Shown here: piece after piece, positions 24,079 to 33,549 of the stretch
Layout: the number at the start of each line of letters is the position of its first letter
Position numbering within the stretch: the stretch's first letter is position 1
Origin: Rhodococcus sp. G-MC3
GTDB taxonomy: Bacteria > Actinomycetota > Actinomycetes > Mycobacteriales > Mycobacteriaceae
DNA: 64,000 nucleotides
Assembly: GCF_030063335.1 (NCBI RefSeq)
Contig: NZ_JASISW010000012.1
Span: 62,001 to 126,000, forward strand
Reading direction: 5' to 3'
The notes under the pieces: model-generated
The model's input: only the letters and a program-made list of their open reading frames with translations
What the model was told of the DNA's origin: nothing
The model's database searches: none
Program-made: the position numbers and the translations under genes

Positions 24079-25749
24079 ATGCTTTCGGGGGAGAACGTCG
24101 CCGGCCTCGCCGACGACCTAGGGGTCGCCACACCGCGTGGTGTGCTGCCGATCGCCGACCCGTGTCTGCTCGATGCGGTGGTGTCGATGGAGTCGGCGTG
24201 GGTCTGCGTCGCTGCGGTGGCGTCGATCGGGTTGCTCGACGCCGACAAGCGGGCCTTGATGGTGCGGATGGAAACGTTGTCGCGGGCGATGTACGGCACT
24301 TCGCATACCTGGTTGACCGAACTGATCGATTCCGATGGGTTGGCGGTGATGCCGGAGAAGAAGAATCCGTCTCGTCTGGCGTCTCTGTTGCGGATCAATG
24401 CCGGGGTCGCCGGTAAACGCATCAGGATCGCGGCGAAGATCGCGGTGCGGCGGGCGATGACGGGTGAAAAGTTGGATCCGGTGTTGCCGACGACGGCAGT
24501 TGCGCATACCAGCGGGGAGATCGATGCCGCGCATGTCACGATCATCGACAAATTCTTCGGCGATCTGCCCGAAGGCGTCGATCACGAGTCGCGGGTGCAG
24601 TCGGAGTTTCTGCTCTCGGAGTTGGCGAAGCAGGTGTCGCCGGAGCAGTTGCAGGTTGCTGCGGACCGGCTACAGACTCTCTTGGATCCGGATGGGTCGC
24701 TCAGGGATGAGCCCGATCCGATCGCGAAATGTTTCTTCCGGTTGGGGAAGCAGGATGCCGAGGGGTTGAGCAAGGGCAGTTTCCTCATCGACGCCGAGTT
24801 CCGGGCGTATCTCGAAGCGCTGCTCGCCAAACTCGCCAAGCCGGGCAATTGCAACCCCGACGAGCCGAAGCCTGTGGTCGAGGACGAGCCGGGCGAGCAT
24901 GAGCCGGACGGTGGTTCAGGTGATCGCCCGGACGCGAAGCCGGGGAATCCGACACTGTTCGACGGTCCCAGTCCCGGTCCCGGTCCTGGCGGCGGCGATT
25001 CCGGCGGCACAGGCGATTCCGACGGCAGCGGCTCGGGCGGACCCGGCAGCGGTGAGTCGGGAACCACTCCGCGCGACACCGTCACCGATCCCGACATGCA
25101 ACGCCGCGCCGGACGCGATACCCGCACCCAGGGGCGACGCAACCACGACGCCGTCAAAGCTGTCCTACGCCAGATGCTCGCCTCCGGCACCCTCGGTGAA
25201 CACCGCGGCCTGCCCGTCACCGCGATCATCTCCATGACCGCCCAGGATCTGGAAACTGCCTGCGGGCACGCTGTCACCGGTACCGGATCGTTGATCCCGA
25301 TGCGCGACGCGATCCGGATGGCCTCGCATGCCCATCAGTACCTCGCGGTCTTCGACGACGCCGACGGCCGCGCTCTCTACCTCGGTCGCACCAAACGCAT
25401 CGCTACCGCCGATCAACGGATCGTGCTGATCGCCCGCGACCGCGGGTGCAGCTTCCCCGGCTGCACCCGCCCCGCCACCTGGTCGCAGGTCCACCACATC
25501 GACGAGTGGGCCTCCGGGGGCAACACCGACGTCGATGCGATGACCTTCGGTTGCGATATCCACCACGCCCTCGTCGGGGATGGCTCCCATGATTGGGCGA
25601 CCACCACCACCGGCCCAGGACATCCCACTCCTGGGCGTACTCAGTGGCATCCCCCCGGGAGTGTCGATCCCGATCGCCGCGGGGTAGTGAATCATTTTCA
25701 TCATCCACAGGAATACCTGTACCACGACCCCGAGGACCCCGAGCCGTAA
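24079..25749 (+). CDS. DUF222/HNH endonuclease family protein (13E12-type)
   Basis: This 556-residue protein has the N-terminal helical DUF222 domain (about residues 10-290), a low-complexity linker rich in Gly, Ser, Pro and Asp (about 290-350), a second helical part, and a C-terminal HNH nuclease motif (about 465-520: RDRGCSFPGCTRP, VHHIDEWASGG and CDIHHALV). The HNH Cys and His residues are intact. Relatives are the multicopy 13E12 proteins of mycobacteria, some of which are reported to be SOS induced. The function may lie in DNA repair or mobile DNA. The ATG at 24079 follows a leaderless-type -10 box; the longer open frame upstream is the shadow of the divergent gene. Confidence 0.85.
   Translation: MLSGENVAGLADDLGVATPRGVLPIADPCLLDAVVSMESAWVCVAAVASIGLLDADKRALMVRMETLSRAMYGTSHTWLTELIDSDGLAVMPEKKNPSRLASLLRINAGVAGKRIRIAAKIAVRRAMTGEKLDPVLPTTAVAHTSGEIDAAHVTIIDKFFGDLPEGVDHESRVQSEFLLSELAKQVSPEQLQVAADRLQTLLDPDGSLRDEPDPIAKCFFRLGKQDAEGLSKGSFLIDAEFRAYLEALLAKLAKPGNCNPDEPKPVVEDEPGEHEPDGGSGDRPDAKPGNPTLFDGPSPGPGPGGGDSGGTGDSDGSGSGGPGSGESGTTPRDTVTDPDMQRRAGRDTRTQGRRNHDAVKAVLRQMLASGTLGEHRGLPVTAIISMTAQDLETACGHAVTGTGSLIPMRDAIRMASHAHQYLAVFDDADGRALYLGRTKRIATADQRIVLIARDRGCSFPGCTRPATWSQVHHIDEWASGGNTDVDAMTFGCDIHHALVGDGSHDWATTTTGPGHPTPGRTQWHPPGSVDPDRRGVVNHFHHPQEYLYHDPEDPEP
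25707..25720. repeat. Palindrome ACAGGAATACCTGT inside the HNH 3' end
   Basis: This 14-base sequence (arms ACAGG and CCTGT around AATA) lies within the last codons of the HNH gene. The same 14 bases recur 69 bp downstream inside the hairpin at 25771-25794. Confidence 0.6.
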
Positions 25750-25770
25750 TCCGGGAACCCCAAACCGCAA

Positions 25771-25794
25771 GCGGCACAGGAATACCTGTGCCGC
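25771..25794. terminator. Hairpin terminator after the HNH gene
   Basis: Ten-base arms pair perfectly around an AATA loop, 21 bp after the HNH stop codon. There is no U-run. The gap from 25750 to 26160 otherwise holds no gene I can support; short open frames there lack a start signal and family resemblance. Confidence 0.7.
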
Positions 25795-26160
25795 CTACAG
25801 TCATGCCCAGACCGTATATCTATCCCGAGCCAGGCGGCTGGCAGCCCGCGTCACGCACGGCCAGAACCGGAATGCTCGCCGTCCTGAAGTTCTGGCCGTC
25901 CTATCGGTCGACACCCAACGCCGCCAGGTGACCCAGGCCGACGGTGGGGGGTGGTTCGCCAAGCGGCAGGGCGAGCCGAAAAAGTATTGGACCCCACGCC
26001 TCCGGAGTTGGTACCGTTCGCGTGACGGTGACTTCGCTGGAGGAGGTGAGACCCATGAACGCAAGGACATGTGGGTGCTCCCGCTCGGAGTTCACGGTTC
26101 GGCGACTGAAGTAGGTGTCGCCGGGAGCGCCTCGAACAAGGCAATCCGAAAGGCAACATC

Positions 26161-26910
26161 ATGCACTTCATATCCGATACATCGTCGGCCGGCGTCACCG
26201 AACGTGAGTTCCTGCTCGACGGCATTCCCGGCGTGCTCTGGTCGCCGACCGCCGACACCGACACGGCCGCATCGCCCCTGATCCTGTTGGGCCATTCAGG
26301 CGGCATGCACAAGAAGGCACCCGGGCTGGTTGCTTCTGCGCTTCACTGCGTCAAAAATTACGGGTTCACCGTTGCCGCCATCGACGCGCCCGGGCATGGT
26401 CAGCGGCCGCCGAACCAGCAAGATCTGGCCTGGCGCGAAGCGATTCATACGGCCAAGGCGGTGGGCGAGACGATTGCGCCGATCGTCAGCAGCTACAACG
26501 CCGCGCTAGCCGAGCAGGCGGTACCCGAATGGCGAGCAACACTCCATGCCCTCCAAGTGCTCGGCGGGATCAACGCCGACGCACCCGTCGCCTTCGGAGG
26601 CGTCAACCTGGGCGTTGTGACCGGGTTGATGCTGTCGGCGGTCGAACCTCGCATCGGCGCCCTGAGCCTCGGTGAAGTCTTCGTCGACGACACTCTTCTC
26701 GAGGTGTCCGGAAAAGTCACTGTCCCGCTGGAGTTTTCGATGCCGTGGGGCGGGGAGCACGTCGACAATGCAGCCGGAATCGCGCTGTTCGATGCCTTCG
26801 CCTCGGCCGAGAAAACGCTGCACTTCAGGTCGGGCGCACGCTACCCAGTTCCCGAATATGTGCACGACAGCACGGCCCGGTTCTTCGTGCATCACCTCGG
26901 ACTGACATGA
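26161..26910 (+). CDS. Dienelactone-hydrolase-like alpha/beta-hydrolase with degenerate active site
   Basis: The 249-residue protein has a clear alpha/beta-hydrolase fold: an opening PLILLGHSGGMHKKAPGL with the oxyanion region, then AAIDAPGHGQRPP. The three catalytic positions look lost. The nucleophile elbow reads Gly146-Gly-Val-Asn149-Leu-Gly, with Asn for Ser. The segment that in relatives is WDDE reads PWGGEH. The final His segment reads RSGARYPVP without a His. The frame is intact and the start has GAAAGG upstream, so it is probably expressed as a non-hydrolytic protein, perhaps a binding protein. Neighbours give no substrate hint; it is convergent with the LysR gene. Confidence 0.75.
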   Translation: MHFISDTSSAGVTEREFLLDGIPGVLWSPTADTDTAASPLILLGHSGGMHKKAPGLVASALHCVKNYGFTVAAIDAPGHGQRPPNQQDLAWREAIHTAKAVGETIAPIVSSYNAALAEQAVPEWRATLHALQVLGGINADAPVAFGGVNLGVVTGLMLSAVEPRIGALSLGEVFVDDTLLEVSGKVTVPLEFSMPWGGEHVDNAAGIALFDAFASAEKTLHFRSGARYPVPEYVHDSTARFFVHHLGLT

Positions 26911-26983
26911 GCGGCGCCCAGCTCTAACCTGTCTCGCGCTGGACTATGACGTCGTGTATCGAGACGGCGATTCACCTACTCCA

Positions 26984-27043
26984 GCCGAGATCGAAGTTAC
27001 GCGGCGAAATCCACCCAAATCGCGACATAGCCTCGATCTCGGC
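26984..27043. terminator. Inverted repeat between convergent genes
   Basis: Eleven-base perfect arms (26984-26994 and 27033-27043) surround a 38-base loop between the hydrolase and LysR genes. The long loop makes the terminator role likely but not certain. Confidence 0.5.
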
Positions 27044-27064
27044 GGGAGACATTCAGAGCGGAGC

Positions 27065-27967
27065 TCAGGTCCACTCCCTCGCAGGCAAGACGTCAGCCAT
27101 GAAGCGGTGCAGCGCCGGGTTTTCGTTGTCGATACGCCACGCGGCATCGAGCTCCACGGGCCGCTTCGGGGTCGTGGCGATATTGCGGAAGACCACGCCG
27201 TCCGGTTGCAGGGTTTTCGCTGATGCAGGCACCAGCGCCATACCGATGCCGGAGCGAACCAGAACCAGCATGGTGTGCACCTGCGTCACGTACTGCACGT
27301 AACGAGGCCGTACGCCGACAACGGTGAACGTGCTGATCAGCAGCTCGTGGAAGTAGCGTGCATCAATTGGCGAATACATGATGATCGGTTGGTCGTCGAA
27401 ATCTGCAATGGTCAACGATTCGAGCTCGGCGAGTGGGTGGTCGACGGGAATCGCAGCGACAAGTGCCTCGTGAAGCACCGGTCTCGAGGCGATCCCTGGT
27501 CGCTTCAAGGGCGGCCTGGCGAGCCCTAGATCGAGGTCGCCGATGGCAAGTGATTCCATCTGAACTGCCGAGACCATCTCGCGTAGAACAATTTTCACAT
27601 CCGGCAGCTCCTGGCGGGCCTTCTCCAGCAACTGGGGCAGCACCGCGTGCGCGGATGCTCCCGTGAACCCGACGACGACCGTCCCCAGGTCGCCGGTGGG
27701 GACGCGGCGGACAGTGAGGACAGCGCCTTCGGCGAGATCGAGAATGCGCCGGGCATCGGGTAGAAACGCAAGCCCCGCGGCGGTCAGCGTGACCGACCGG
27801 CTTGTTCGGTCGATGAGCCCCACGCCGACTTCGCTCTCGAGCTGCTGGATCTGCCGGCTCAGCGGTGGCTGCGTCATGTGCAATCGTTCGGCGGCGCGAC
27901 CGAAATGGAGTTCCTCGGCGACGGCGATGAAGCAGGTCAGCCGGTTGAGCGAAAACAACTCATTCAC
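27065..27967 (-). CDS. LysR-family transcriptional regulator, candidate activator of the aldarate regulon
   Basis: This 300-residue regulator has the LysR winged helix (residues 5-62: LTCFIAVAEELHFGRAAERLHMTQPPLSRQIQQLE, abbreviated here to its start and end) and a periplasmic-binding-protein-like effector domain (about 90-295) of the BenM/CatM kind. AAGGAG precedes the ATG. It lies 106 bp downstream of the glucarate dehydratase gene on the same strand, so it may be partly co-transcribed with the semialdehyde dehydrogenase operon. Five promoters in this window carry LysR-type boxes centred near -65 before aldarate genes, and this is the only LysR protein here. An aldarate or a keto-deoxy intermediate is the likely ligand; that link is inference. 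Confidence 0.88.
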   Translation of the reverse strand: MNELFSLNRLTCFIAVAEELHFGRAAERLHMTQPPLSRQIQQLESEVGVGLIDRTSRSVTLTAAGLAFLPDARRILDLAEGAVLTVRRVPTGDLGTVVVGFTGASAHAVLPQLLEKARQELPDVKIVLREMVSAVQMESLAIGDLDLGLARPPLKRPGIASRPVLHEALVAAIPVDHPLAELESLTIADFDDQPIIMYSPIDARYFHELLISTFTVVGVRPRYVQYVTQVHTMLVLVRSGIGMALVPASAKTLQPDGVVFRNIATTPKRPVELDAAWRIDNENPALHRFMADVLPAREWT

Positions 27968-28073
27968 TCCTTGAATCGCACCTGATCGATAACACGTTAA
28001 GCGAGTATCAATCTAACGCAAGGCACGCGCCCACCGAACCAAAATTCGCGAGGCGTCAGCAGCGAAAGCTGGT

Positions 28074-29360
28074 CTACCAGCGAGGGCAGGTATTCTTGAA
28101 GGTCGGGTCGATGCTCTTCATATAGCCGGTGTCGTCCCGGTCGCGGATACCGCAGTCGAGGTACTGCTGGTGCAGCAAGGCGAGCGCGTCCTCGTCGATC
28201 TCGACGCCGAGGCCGGGACCGGTAGGAACGGCGACGGCGCCGTCGACGATCTTCAGCACTCCGGGGACGACCACGTCTTCGTTCTTCCACGGCCAGTGTG
28301 TGTCACACGCGTAGGTGAGGTTCGGTGTCGCACCGGCCAGATGCACCATGGCGGCGAGGCTGATGCCCAGGTGACTGTTGGAGTGCATCGACAGACCCAA
28401 ACCGAAGTTGTCGCACACCCCCGCGAGCAACCGGGATCGCTGCAACCCACCCCAGTAGTGATGGTCGGACAGCACGACCTGCACTGATTTCTTCACCACC
28501 GCAGGCTCGAGTTGATCGAAGGCAACGACGCACATGTTCGTCGCGAGCGGCATCTTCGCCTCGCGGGCAACCTCGGCCATCCCGTCGAGACCCGGTGTCG
28601 GATCCTCCAGGTACTCAATGATGCCGTCCAGTTCGGATGCGACGCGGATCGACGTGTCGACGGTCCACGCGGCATTCGGGTCGAGACGGAGCGGGAGCTC
28701 GGGGAATGCTTCACGCAGCGCCTTGATGCCGGCGATCTCCTCGTCCGGTGGGAACACGCCACCCTTGACCTTGATGGCACCGAAGCCGTACTCGCCGATC
28801 ATCTTCTGTGCTTGACGCACGAGTCCGTCCGGGTCGATGGCCTCGCCCCACTCGTCGGGCCGAGCGCCGGGGTGCGCCGCCCACTTGTAGAACAGGTACG
28901 CACTGAACGGGACCGTGTCCCGTACCTTGCCGCCGAGCAGATCCGATACCGGACGGCCGAGCGCTTTGCCCTGCACATCCAGGCAAGCGACCTCGAACGG
29001 CGAGAACACACGGTCCGTGGTGCTGGCCGTCGTGATCATTCCGGCAACACCGTCGCCGCCGGTGATGGTCGACGAGGCCAACTGGTTGTCGATGGCTGCG
29101 CGAATCTCGTTCAGTGCGAACACATCCAACCCCGTGATGGCGACCGCGGCAGCCTCCAGTCGAGCGAGATGTGCCGTGTCCGCGTAGGTCTCACCGAGGC
29201 CGACGATGCCGGCCTCGGTGTCGAGCTGAATGATCGCGCGCAACGCGTATGGCTGGTGAACGCCGACGGTGTTGAGTAGGGGCGGGTCGACGAACGCGAC
29301 CGGTGTGATGCGCGCCCCCGCGATACGAATGGGCTCGCGCAGCCTGAAGGGTTCGGACAT
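28074..29360 (-). CDS. Glucarate dehydratase-type enolase-superfamily enzyme (second paralogue)
   Basis: This 428-residue enzyme has the mandelate-racemase-type capping domain and barrel with glucarate dehydratase residues: Lys197-x-Lys199 (KVK), metal ligands Asp227, Glu252 and Asn275, and the Asp299 plus His326 pair in VLSDHHYWGG and SMHSNSHLGISLAAM. The last motif is a glucarate dehydratase hallmark. It would convert D-glucarate (and L-idarate) to 5-keto-4-deoxyglucarate with Mg2+. Its start overlaps the stop of the downstream-pathway dehydratase gene (TGATG). It differs clearly from the GudD-type enzyme at 32.2 kb, so the two may prefer different aldarates. Confidence 0.87.
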   Translation of the reverse strand: MSEPFRLREPIRIAGARITPVAFVDPPLLNTVGVHQPYALRAIIQLDTEAGIVGLGETYADTAHLARLEAAAVAITGLDVFALNEIRAAIDNQLASSTITGGDGVAGMITTASTTDRVFSPFEVACLDVQGKALGRPVSDLLGGKVRDTVPFSAYLFYKWAAHPGARPDEWGEAIDPDGLVRQAQKMIGEYGFGAIKVKGGVFPPDEEIAGIKALREAFPELPLRLDPNAAWTVDTSIRVASELDGIIEYLEDPTPGLDGMAEVAREAKMPLATNMCVVAFDQLEPAVVKKSVQVVLSDHHYWGGLQRSRLLAGVCDNFGLGLSMHSNSHLGISLAAMVHLAGATPNLTYACDTHWPWKNEDVVVPGVLKIVDGAVAVPTGPGLGVEIDEDALALLHQQYLDCGIRDRDDTGYMKSIDPTFKNTCPRW

Positions 29361-30298
29361 CAGTGCAGCGCTAGCTCGTTCGCGAGTACGGCGCGGCCGG
29401 CGGCGATGATCTGGGTCAGCTCGTCGAGGTGGGGAGCACTGATATCGACGAGCGGTGGACGCACGGGCCCGGCAGCGATGCCATCCATCGTGACGCCTGC
29501 CTTGATCAGCGCGACAGCGTATCCGGGTACCTGGTCGCGCAGACGCACGAGCGGGTGGAAGAACTCGCGCAGCAGCGCGGCGGTGAGCTTCTCGTTGCCG
29601 GTCTGGATGGACTGGTAAAACGCGAGCGCGAGCTCCGGTGCAAAGGCGAACGTCGCCGACGAGTACAGCGTCACGCCGATCGCGTGGTACGCCTGTTGCG
29701 AGACCTCTGCGGTGGGCAGCCCGTTGAAGAACTGGAAAGGCTTGCCCGACGGCTCCAGGGCGTCGATTACTGCGCGAACGATGCGGCCGACCTGATCGAG
29801 ATCGCCTGTGCCGTCCTTGAATCCGACTACCGTCGGAAACTGGGATACCTCGACGGCCGATACCTCGGTGAAGCGCGCATTGCCGCGGTTGTACACGATG
29901 AGCGGCAGGTCGGAGGCGTCGGCGACCGCCTTGGTGTATGCCACGAGGCCGGCCTGCGGCATGGTGACGAGGTACGGCGGGAGCAGGAGGATTCCGTCGG
30001 CGCCGTTGGCCTTTGCGCTGCGGGCGAATGCCTTGGCCTGCGCGACCGATCCGCCCGCGCCGGCGTAAACGGGCACGCGGCCTGCGACCACGTCGACGGC
30101 GACGGCGACGATCCTGCCGAACTCTTCTGCTTCGAGCGCGTGGAATTCACCTGTGCCGCAGGCGATGAACACTCCACCAGGGCCTGCGTCGACGCCTTTG
30201 GCGACGTGGGCTGCGAGGAGGTCGTAGTCGACCTCGCCTGAACCGGTGAACGGGGTGACAGGGAAGAAGAGGACTCCGTCGAGCATTTCGATCTCCAT
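29360..30298 (-). CDS. kdgD: 5-dehydro-4-deoxyglucarate dehydratase (decarboxylating)
   Basis: This 312-residue enzyme is of the DHDPS/N-acetylneuraminate-lyase fold. It has the GTGEFHAL phosphate/carboxylate loop near residue 48, Tyr136 (VYNRGN) and the Schiff-base Lys161 (VGFKDGTGD). These fit the enzyme that turns 5-keto-4-deoxyglucarate into 2,5-dioxopentanoate with loss of CO2 and water. The operon supports this, since a glucarate dehydratase and a semialdehyde dehydrogenase flank it. It is second in the operon, 18 bp after the dehydrogenase gene. Confidence 0.9.
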   Translation of the reverse strand: MEIEMLDGVLFFPVTPFTGSGEVDYDLLAAHVAKGVDAGPGGVFIACGTGEFHALEAEEFGRIVAVAVDVVAGRVPVYAGAGGSVAQAKAFARSAKANGADGILLLPPYLVTMPQAGLVAYTKAVADASDLPLIVYNRGNARFTEVSAVEVSQFPTVVGFKDGTGDLDQVGRIVRAVIDALEPSGKPFQFFNGLPTAEVSQQAYHAIGVTLYSSATFAFAPELALAFYQSIQTGNEKLTAALLREFFHPLVRLRDQVPGYAVALIKAGVTMDGIAAGPVRPPLVDISAPHLDELTQIIAAGRAVLANELALH

Positions 30299-30316
30299 TT
30301 CAGCGCAGGGGGTAGG

Positions 30317-31915
30317 TCAGTCTTGGGTGAGGGAGCCGTCGATGCGGCGCCAGATCTTGTCCGGGTTGCCGTCGGCGATTGCGCTGGGTAGCAATGACTT
30401 CGGAACATCTTGGTACGCGACAGGTCGGAGGAAGCGCTCGATGGCGAGTGAACCGACCGAGGTGGTGCGTGAGTCGGACGTCGCGGGGAACGGTCCGCCG
30501 TGGACCATGGCGTGACCGACCTCGACTCCAGTGGGCCAGCCGTCGAACAGGATTCGTCCGGCTTTGAGCTCGAGGACCGAGAGCAGCTTGCCTGCTTCGG
30601 TGTGATCGTCGCCGTCGGTGTGGATGGTCGCGGTGAGCTGTCCTTCGAGCAGTGCCGCAACCTCGCGTACCTGCTGGGCGTCGGTGCATTTCACGATGAG
30701 GCTCGACGCACCGAAGACCTCCTGTTGTTCGACCTCCGAGGCGACGAAGCTGCTCGCGTCGGTGACGAAGAGGGCAGCGCGACCTGCGTGGGGCGCGTCG
30801 GTCTCGGTGCCGCGAGCCAGCTCCGTTGCCGACTTGCCGAGCTCGTCGACGCCGCGCGCATAGGTGGACGCGATGTTGGGCGTGAGCATCGTGGTGGGGG
30901 TCGACTCGGACACTGCTTCCTGCGCTGCTGAGACGAACGAGTTCAACCCGGGCCCGTCGACAGCGATGACCAGCCCCGGGTTGGTGCAGAACTGACCCGA
31001 TCCGAGAGTCAACGAGGCGACGAATGCCCGTCCCAGATCTGCGCCGCGAGACTGCAAGGCGTTGTCGAGAACGAACACTGGGTTGATGGAGCTCATCTCG
31101 GCGTAGACCGGAATCGGTTCACGCCTACCGGCTGCAGCAGCGACCAGAGCCGTTCCTCCCGAACGTGATCCGGTGAACCCCACGGCTTTGATGCGGGGAT
31201 CGGTGACGAGAGCGGTACCAAGCGTGGGCCCCGAGCCGTACAGCAGCGAGAAGGTTCCCGACGGCATTCCGGTGGAGGCGACGGCACCGGCAATGGCGCG
31301 GCCGACCAGCTCCGAGGTGCCGGGGTGAGCGTCGTGTGCCTTGACGATGACGGGGCAACCCGCGGCGAGAGCAGACGCAGTGTCGCCGCCCGCAACGGAG
31401 AATGCGAGCGGGAAGTTGCTGGCGCCAAACACGGCGACTGGTCCGAGCGGGATCTTGCGCTGGCGGATGTCGGCACGTGGTAGCGGAGTGCGATCCGGCA
31501 ATGCCGGATCGATGCGGGCGCCGTTCCATCCGCCGTCGCGAAGCACCGAGGCGAAGAGGCGCAGCTGGCCGGTGGTGCGGCCGACCTCGCCGGTGATGCG
31601 TCCGAGCGGCAGACCGGATTCTGCGACTGCGCGTTCGATGAGCGTATCGCCGAGGGCTGCAATGTTGTCGGCGATGGCTTCGAGGAACTGAGCGCGGGTT
31701 TCCGAAGTGGTGCTGCGGTAGTCGTTGAAAGCGGCTGCGGCCGCGGCGGCAGCCGCGTCGACGTCGGCGATATCGCCGTGCTGGTACGGCGGCTCCAGCG
31801 TCTGTCCGGTAGCAGGGTCGATCCCGCGCACCTCGGCGCCTGTACCCCGCACGGCCTTGCCCGCGATGATCATGTCGCCGGTGAGCTCGGTGGACTGCGT
31901 CAGTGATGCTGTCAT
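30317..31915 (-). CDS. 2-ketoglutarate semialdehyde dehydrogenase (2,5-dioxovalerate dehydrogenase)
   Basis: This 532-residue aldehyde dehydrogenase has the NAD(P) loop [16 protein letters not shown], the general-base Glu segment [12 protein letters not shown] and the catalytic Cys in [12 protein letters not shown]. The GQFCTNPG form and length are typical of ketoglutarate semialdehyde dehydrogenases rather than general aldehyde dehydrogenases. It oxidises 2,5-dioxopentanoate to 2-oxoglutarate, the last step of aldarate breakdown. ATG 31915 has AAGGAG seven bases upstream; the frame to 32212 is not coding. It heads the operon and its promoter carries the composite LysR-box element. Confidence 0.9.
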   Translation of the reverse strand: MTASLTQSTELTGDMIIAGKAVRGTGAEVRGIDPATGQTLEPPYQHGDIADVDAAAAAAAAAFNDYRSTTSETRAQFLEAIADNIAALGDTLIERAVAESGLPLGRITGEVGRTTGQLRLFASVLRDGGWNGARIDPALPDRTPLPRADIRQRKIPLGPVAVFGASNFPLAFSVAGGDTASALAAGCPVIVKAHDAHPGTSELVGRAIAGAVASTGMPSGTFSLLYGSGPTLGTALVTDPRIKAVGFTGSRSGGTALVAAAAGRREPIPVYAEMSSINPVFVLDNALQSRGADLGRAFVASLTLGSGQFCTNPGLVIAVDGPGLNSFVSAAQEAVSESTPTTMLTPNIASTYARGVDELGKSATELARGTETDAPHAGRAALFVTDASSFVASEVEQQEVFGASSLIVKCTDAQQVREVAALLEGQLTATIHTDGDDHTEAGKLLSVLELKAGRILFDGWPTGVEVGHAMVHGGPFPATSDSRTTSVGSLAIERFLRPVAYQDVPKSLLPSAIADGNPDKIWRRIDGSLTQD

Positions 31916-31985
31916 GGGGTGACTCCTTGTCGTGTGCTTGTCGATCGGCCAGCAGCTCGTGGCGTGACCTGACTCATAGCTACCC

Positions 31986-32051
31986 ACGGTAGAAGGCTGA
32001 TTGATACGTGTCCAAGTCAAAATGTCGTGCTGTCGATGCAGTCTCGGTATC
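31986..32051 (-). promoter_or_regulatory. Composite LysR-box promoter, copy 3 (semialdehyde dehydrogenase operon)
   Basis: On the minus strand the order is GATAC-N7-GCATC (32051-32035), 19 bases, TTGGAC (32015-32010), 18 bases, TACCGT (31991-31986). The same TACCGT -10 box occurs in the galactarate dehydratase promoter at 44467. It shares its divergent gap with copy 4. Confidence 0.78.
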
Positions 32052-32088
32052 GTTGCTCGTGACCTTGCCGTCTCCAATAAAGTGCTCC

Positions 32089-32155
32089 GATACCGATCGT
32101 GAATCGACCCATGCCCTTTTGGTGTTAGACAGGAATTGGTCTCGACTTCTACTGT
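32089..32155 (+). promoter_or_regulatory. Composite LysR-box promoter, copy 4 (gudD)
   Basis: The order is GATAC-N7-GAATC (32089-32105), 19 bases, TTAGAC (32125-32130), 19 bases, TACTGT (32150-32155). It differs by one base in the second half-site and one in the -35 box. The predicted transcript start is about 40 bp before the gudD ATG. Confidence 0.72.
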
Positions 32156-32202
32156 TTTGTGAGCCCGCTCACTGGTAGGTCTCCTGACAAGAAGGTCGAG
32201 CA

Positions 32203-33549
32203 ATGAACGCACAAAACGTCGCCCCCGTCGTCACCGAGATGCGTGTGGTTCCGATCGCCGGCCATGACGGCATGCTGCTCAACCTCAGCGGCGCACACGC
32301 GCCGTACTTCACGAGAAACCTCGTCGTTCTCACCGATTCGGACGGCCGAGTCGGAGTGGGTGAGGTGCCGGGCGGGGAACCGATCAGGCGCTGTCTCGAA
32401 GATGCACGACCTCTCGTCGAAGGGGCGAGCATCGGGACGTACAACGCGGTGTTGGGTTCGATGCGGGCTGCGTTCGCGGACCGGGACTCCGGTGGGCGCG
32501 GGGCGCAGACGTTCGATCTTCGTATTGCGATCCACGCGGTCACTGCTGTCGAGTCCGCGCTGCTGGACCTGTTGGGCCAACATCTCGGAGTCACTGTCGC
32601 CGCGTTGCTCGGTGACGGCCAGCAGCGTGCGAAGGTCCAAGCCCTCGGCTATCTGTTCTTCGTCGGCGATTCGGCCGAAACCGATCTCGCCTATCGCAGC
32701 GCGACCGACGAAAGCGCTTCTGCCGACGAGTGGTTGCGCGTGCGCCACGAGGAGGCCCTCACTCCCGACGCCATCGTACGGATGGCCGAGGCTGCGCACG
32801 CCCGTTACGGATTCGCGGACTTCAAGCTCAAGGGCGGGGTTCTGCCGGCAGCGGAGGAGGCATTGGCTGTGACAGCACTTGCCGAACGCTTTCCGCAGGC
32901 GCGAATCACGTTGGATCCCAACGGTGGTTGGCTACTGAAGGACGCGATCGAGACCTGCCGCGGGCTGCGGGACGTGCTCGCCTACGCCGAGGATCCTGTC
33001 GGCCCCGAGGGCGGGTTCTCCGGCCGCGAGGTGATGTCAGAATTCAAACGTGCCACGGGACTTCCGACGGCCACCAACATGATCGCAACCGACTGGCGCG
33101 AGATGGGACACACGATCCGATCCGGCGCCGTCGACATCCCCCTCGCGGACCCGCACTTCTGGACGATGAACGGCTCGGTCCGTGTCGCGCAGCTGTGCGA
33201 CGCTTGGGGTCTGACGTGGGGATCGCACTCCAACAACCACTTCGACGTTTCGCTGGCCATGTTCACCCATGTCGCTGCGGCTGCGCCGGGTGACATCACC
33301 GCCATCGACACGCACTGGATTTGGCAGGACGGTCAGCGCGTCACCAAGGCGCCGTTCGAAATCGAAGACGGCTACCTGACGGTTCCCGACAGGCCGGGTC
33401 TCGGTGTGGAGCTCGATTGGGATCAGGTGGATGCTGCGCACGAGCTCTACCAGCGTGAGGGCCTGGGTGCGCGCGACGATTCGATCGGCATGCAGTACCT
33501 GATCGACGGGTGGGCCTTTGACAGCAAGCGGCCCGCGCTCCTTCGATGA
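32203..33549 (+). CDS. gudD: Glucarate dehydratase
   Basis: This 448-residue enolase-superfamily enzyme matches E. coli GudD along nearly its whole length as I remember it, including [35 protein letters not shown], and the C-terminal [12 protein letters not shown]. Active-site residues are Lys208-x-Lys210, Asp238, Glu263, Asn292, Asp316 and His342. It dehydrates D-glucarate to 5-keto-4-deoxyglucarate. It is divergent from the semialdehyde dehydrogenase operon and controlled by its own composite promoter. It overlaps the following 2-hydroxyacid dehydrogenase gene by ATGA. Confidence 0.95.
   Translation: MNAQNVAPVVTEMRVVPIAGHDGMLLNLSGAHAPYFTRNLVVLTDSDGRVGVGEVPGGEPIRRCLEDARPLVEGASIGTYNAVLGSMRAAFADRDSGGRGAQTFDLRIAIHAVTAVESALLDLLGQHLGVTVAALLGDGQQRAKVQALGYLFFVGDSAETDLAYRSATDESASADEWLRVRHEEALTPDAIVRMAEAAHARYGFADFKLKGGVLPAAEEALAVTALAERFPQARITLDPNGGWLLKDAIETCRGLRDVLAYAEDPVGPEGGFSGREVMSEFKRATGLPTATNMIATDWREMGHTIRSGAVDIPLADPHFWTMNGSVRVAQLCDAWGLTWGSHSNNHFDVSLAMFTHVAAAAPGDITAIDTHWIWQDGQRVTKAPFEIEDGYLTVPDRPGLGVELDWDQVDAAHELYQREGLGARDDSIGMQYLIDGWAFDSKRPALLR

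Noticed and set aside
24582-25277. Minus-strand frame rich in Pro, Ser and Gly opposite the HNH gene
   Set aside because: Reverse translation of the low-complexity linker; no independent support.
27968-28073. GATAC half-site upstream of the LysR gene as an autoregulatory composite element
   Set aside because: Only one half-site is present and there is no TTGGAC at the fixed spacing. Weak autoregulation remains possible but is unsupported.
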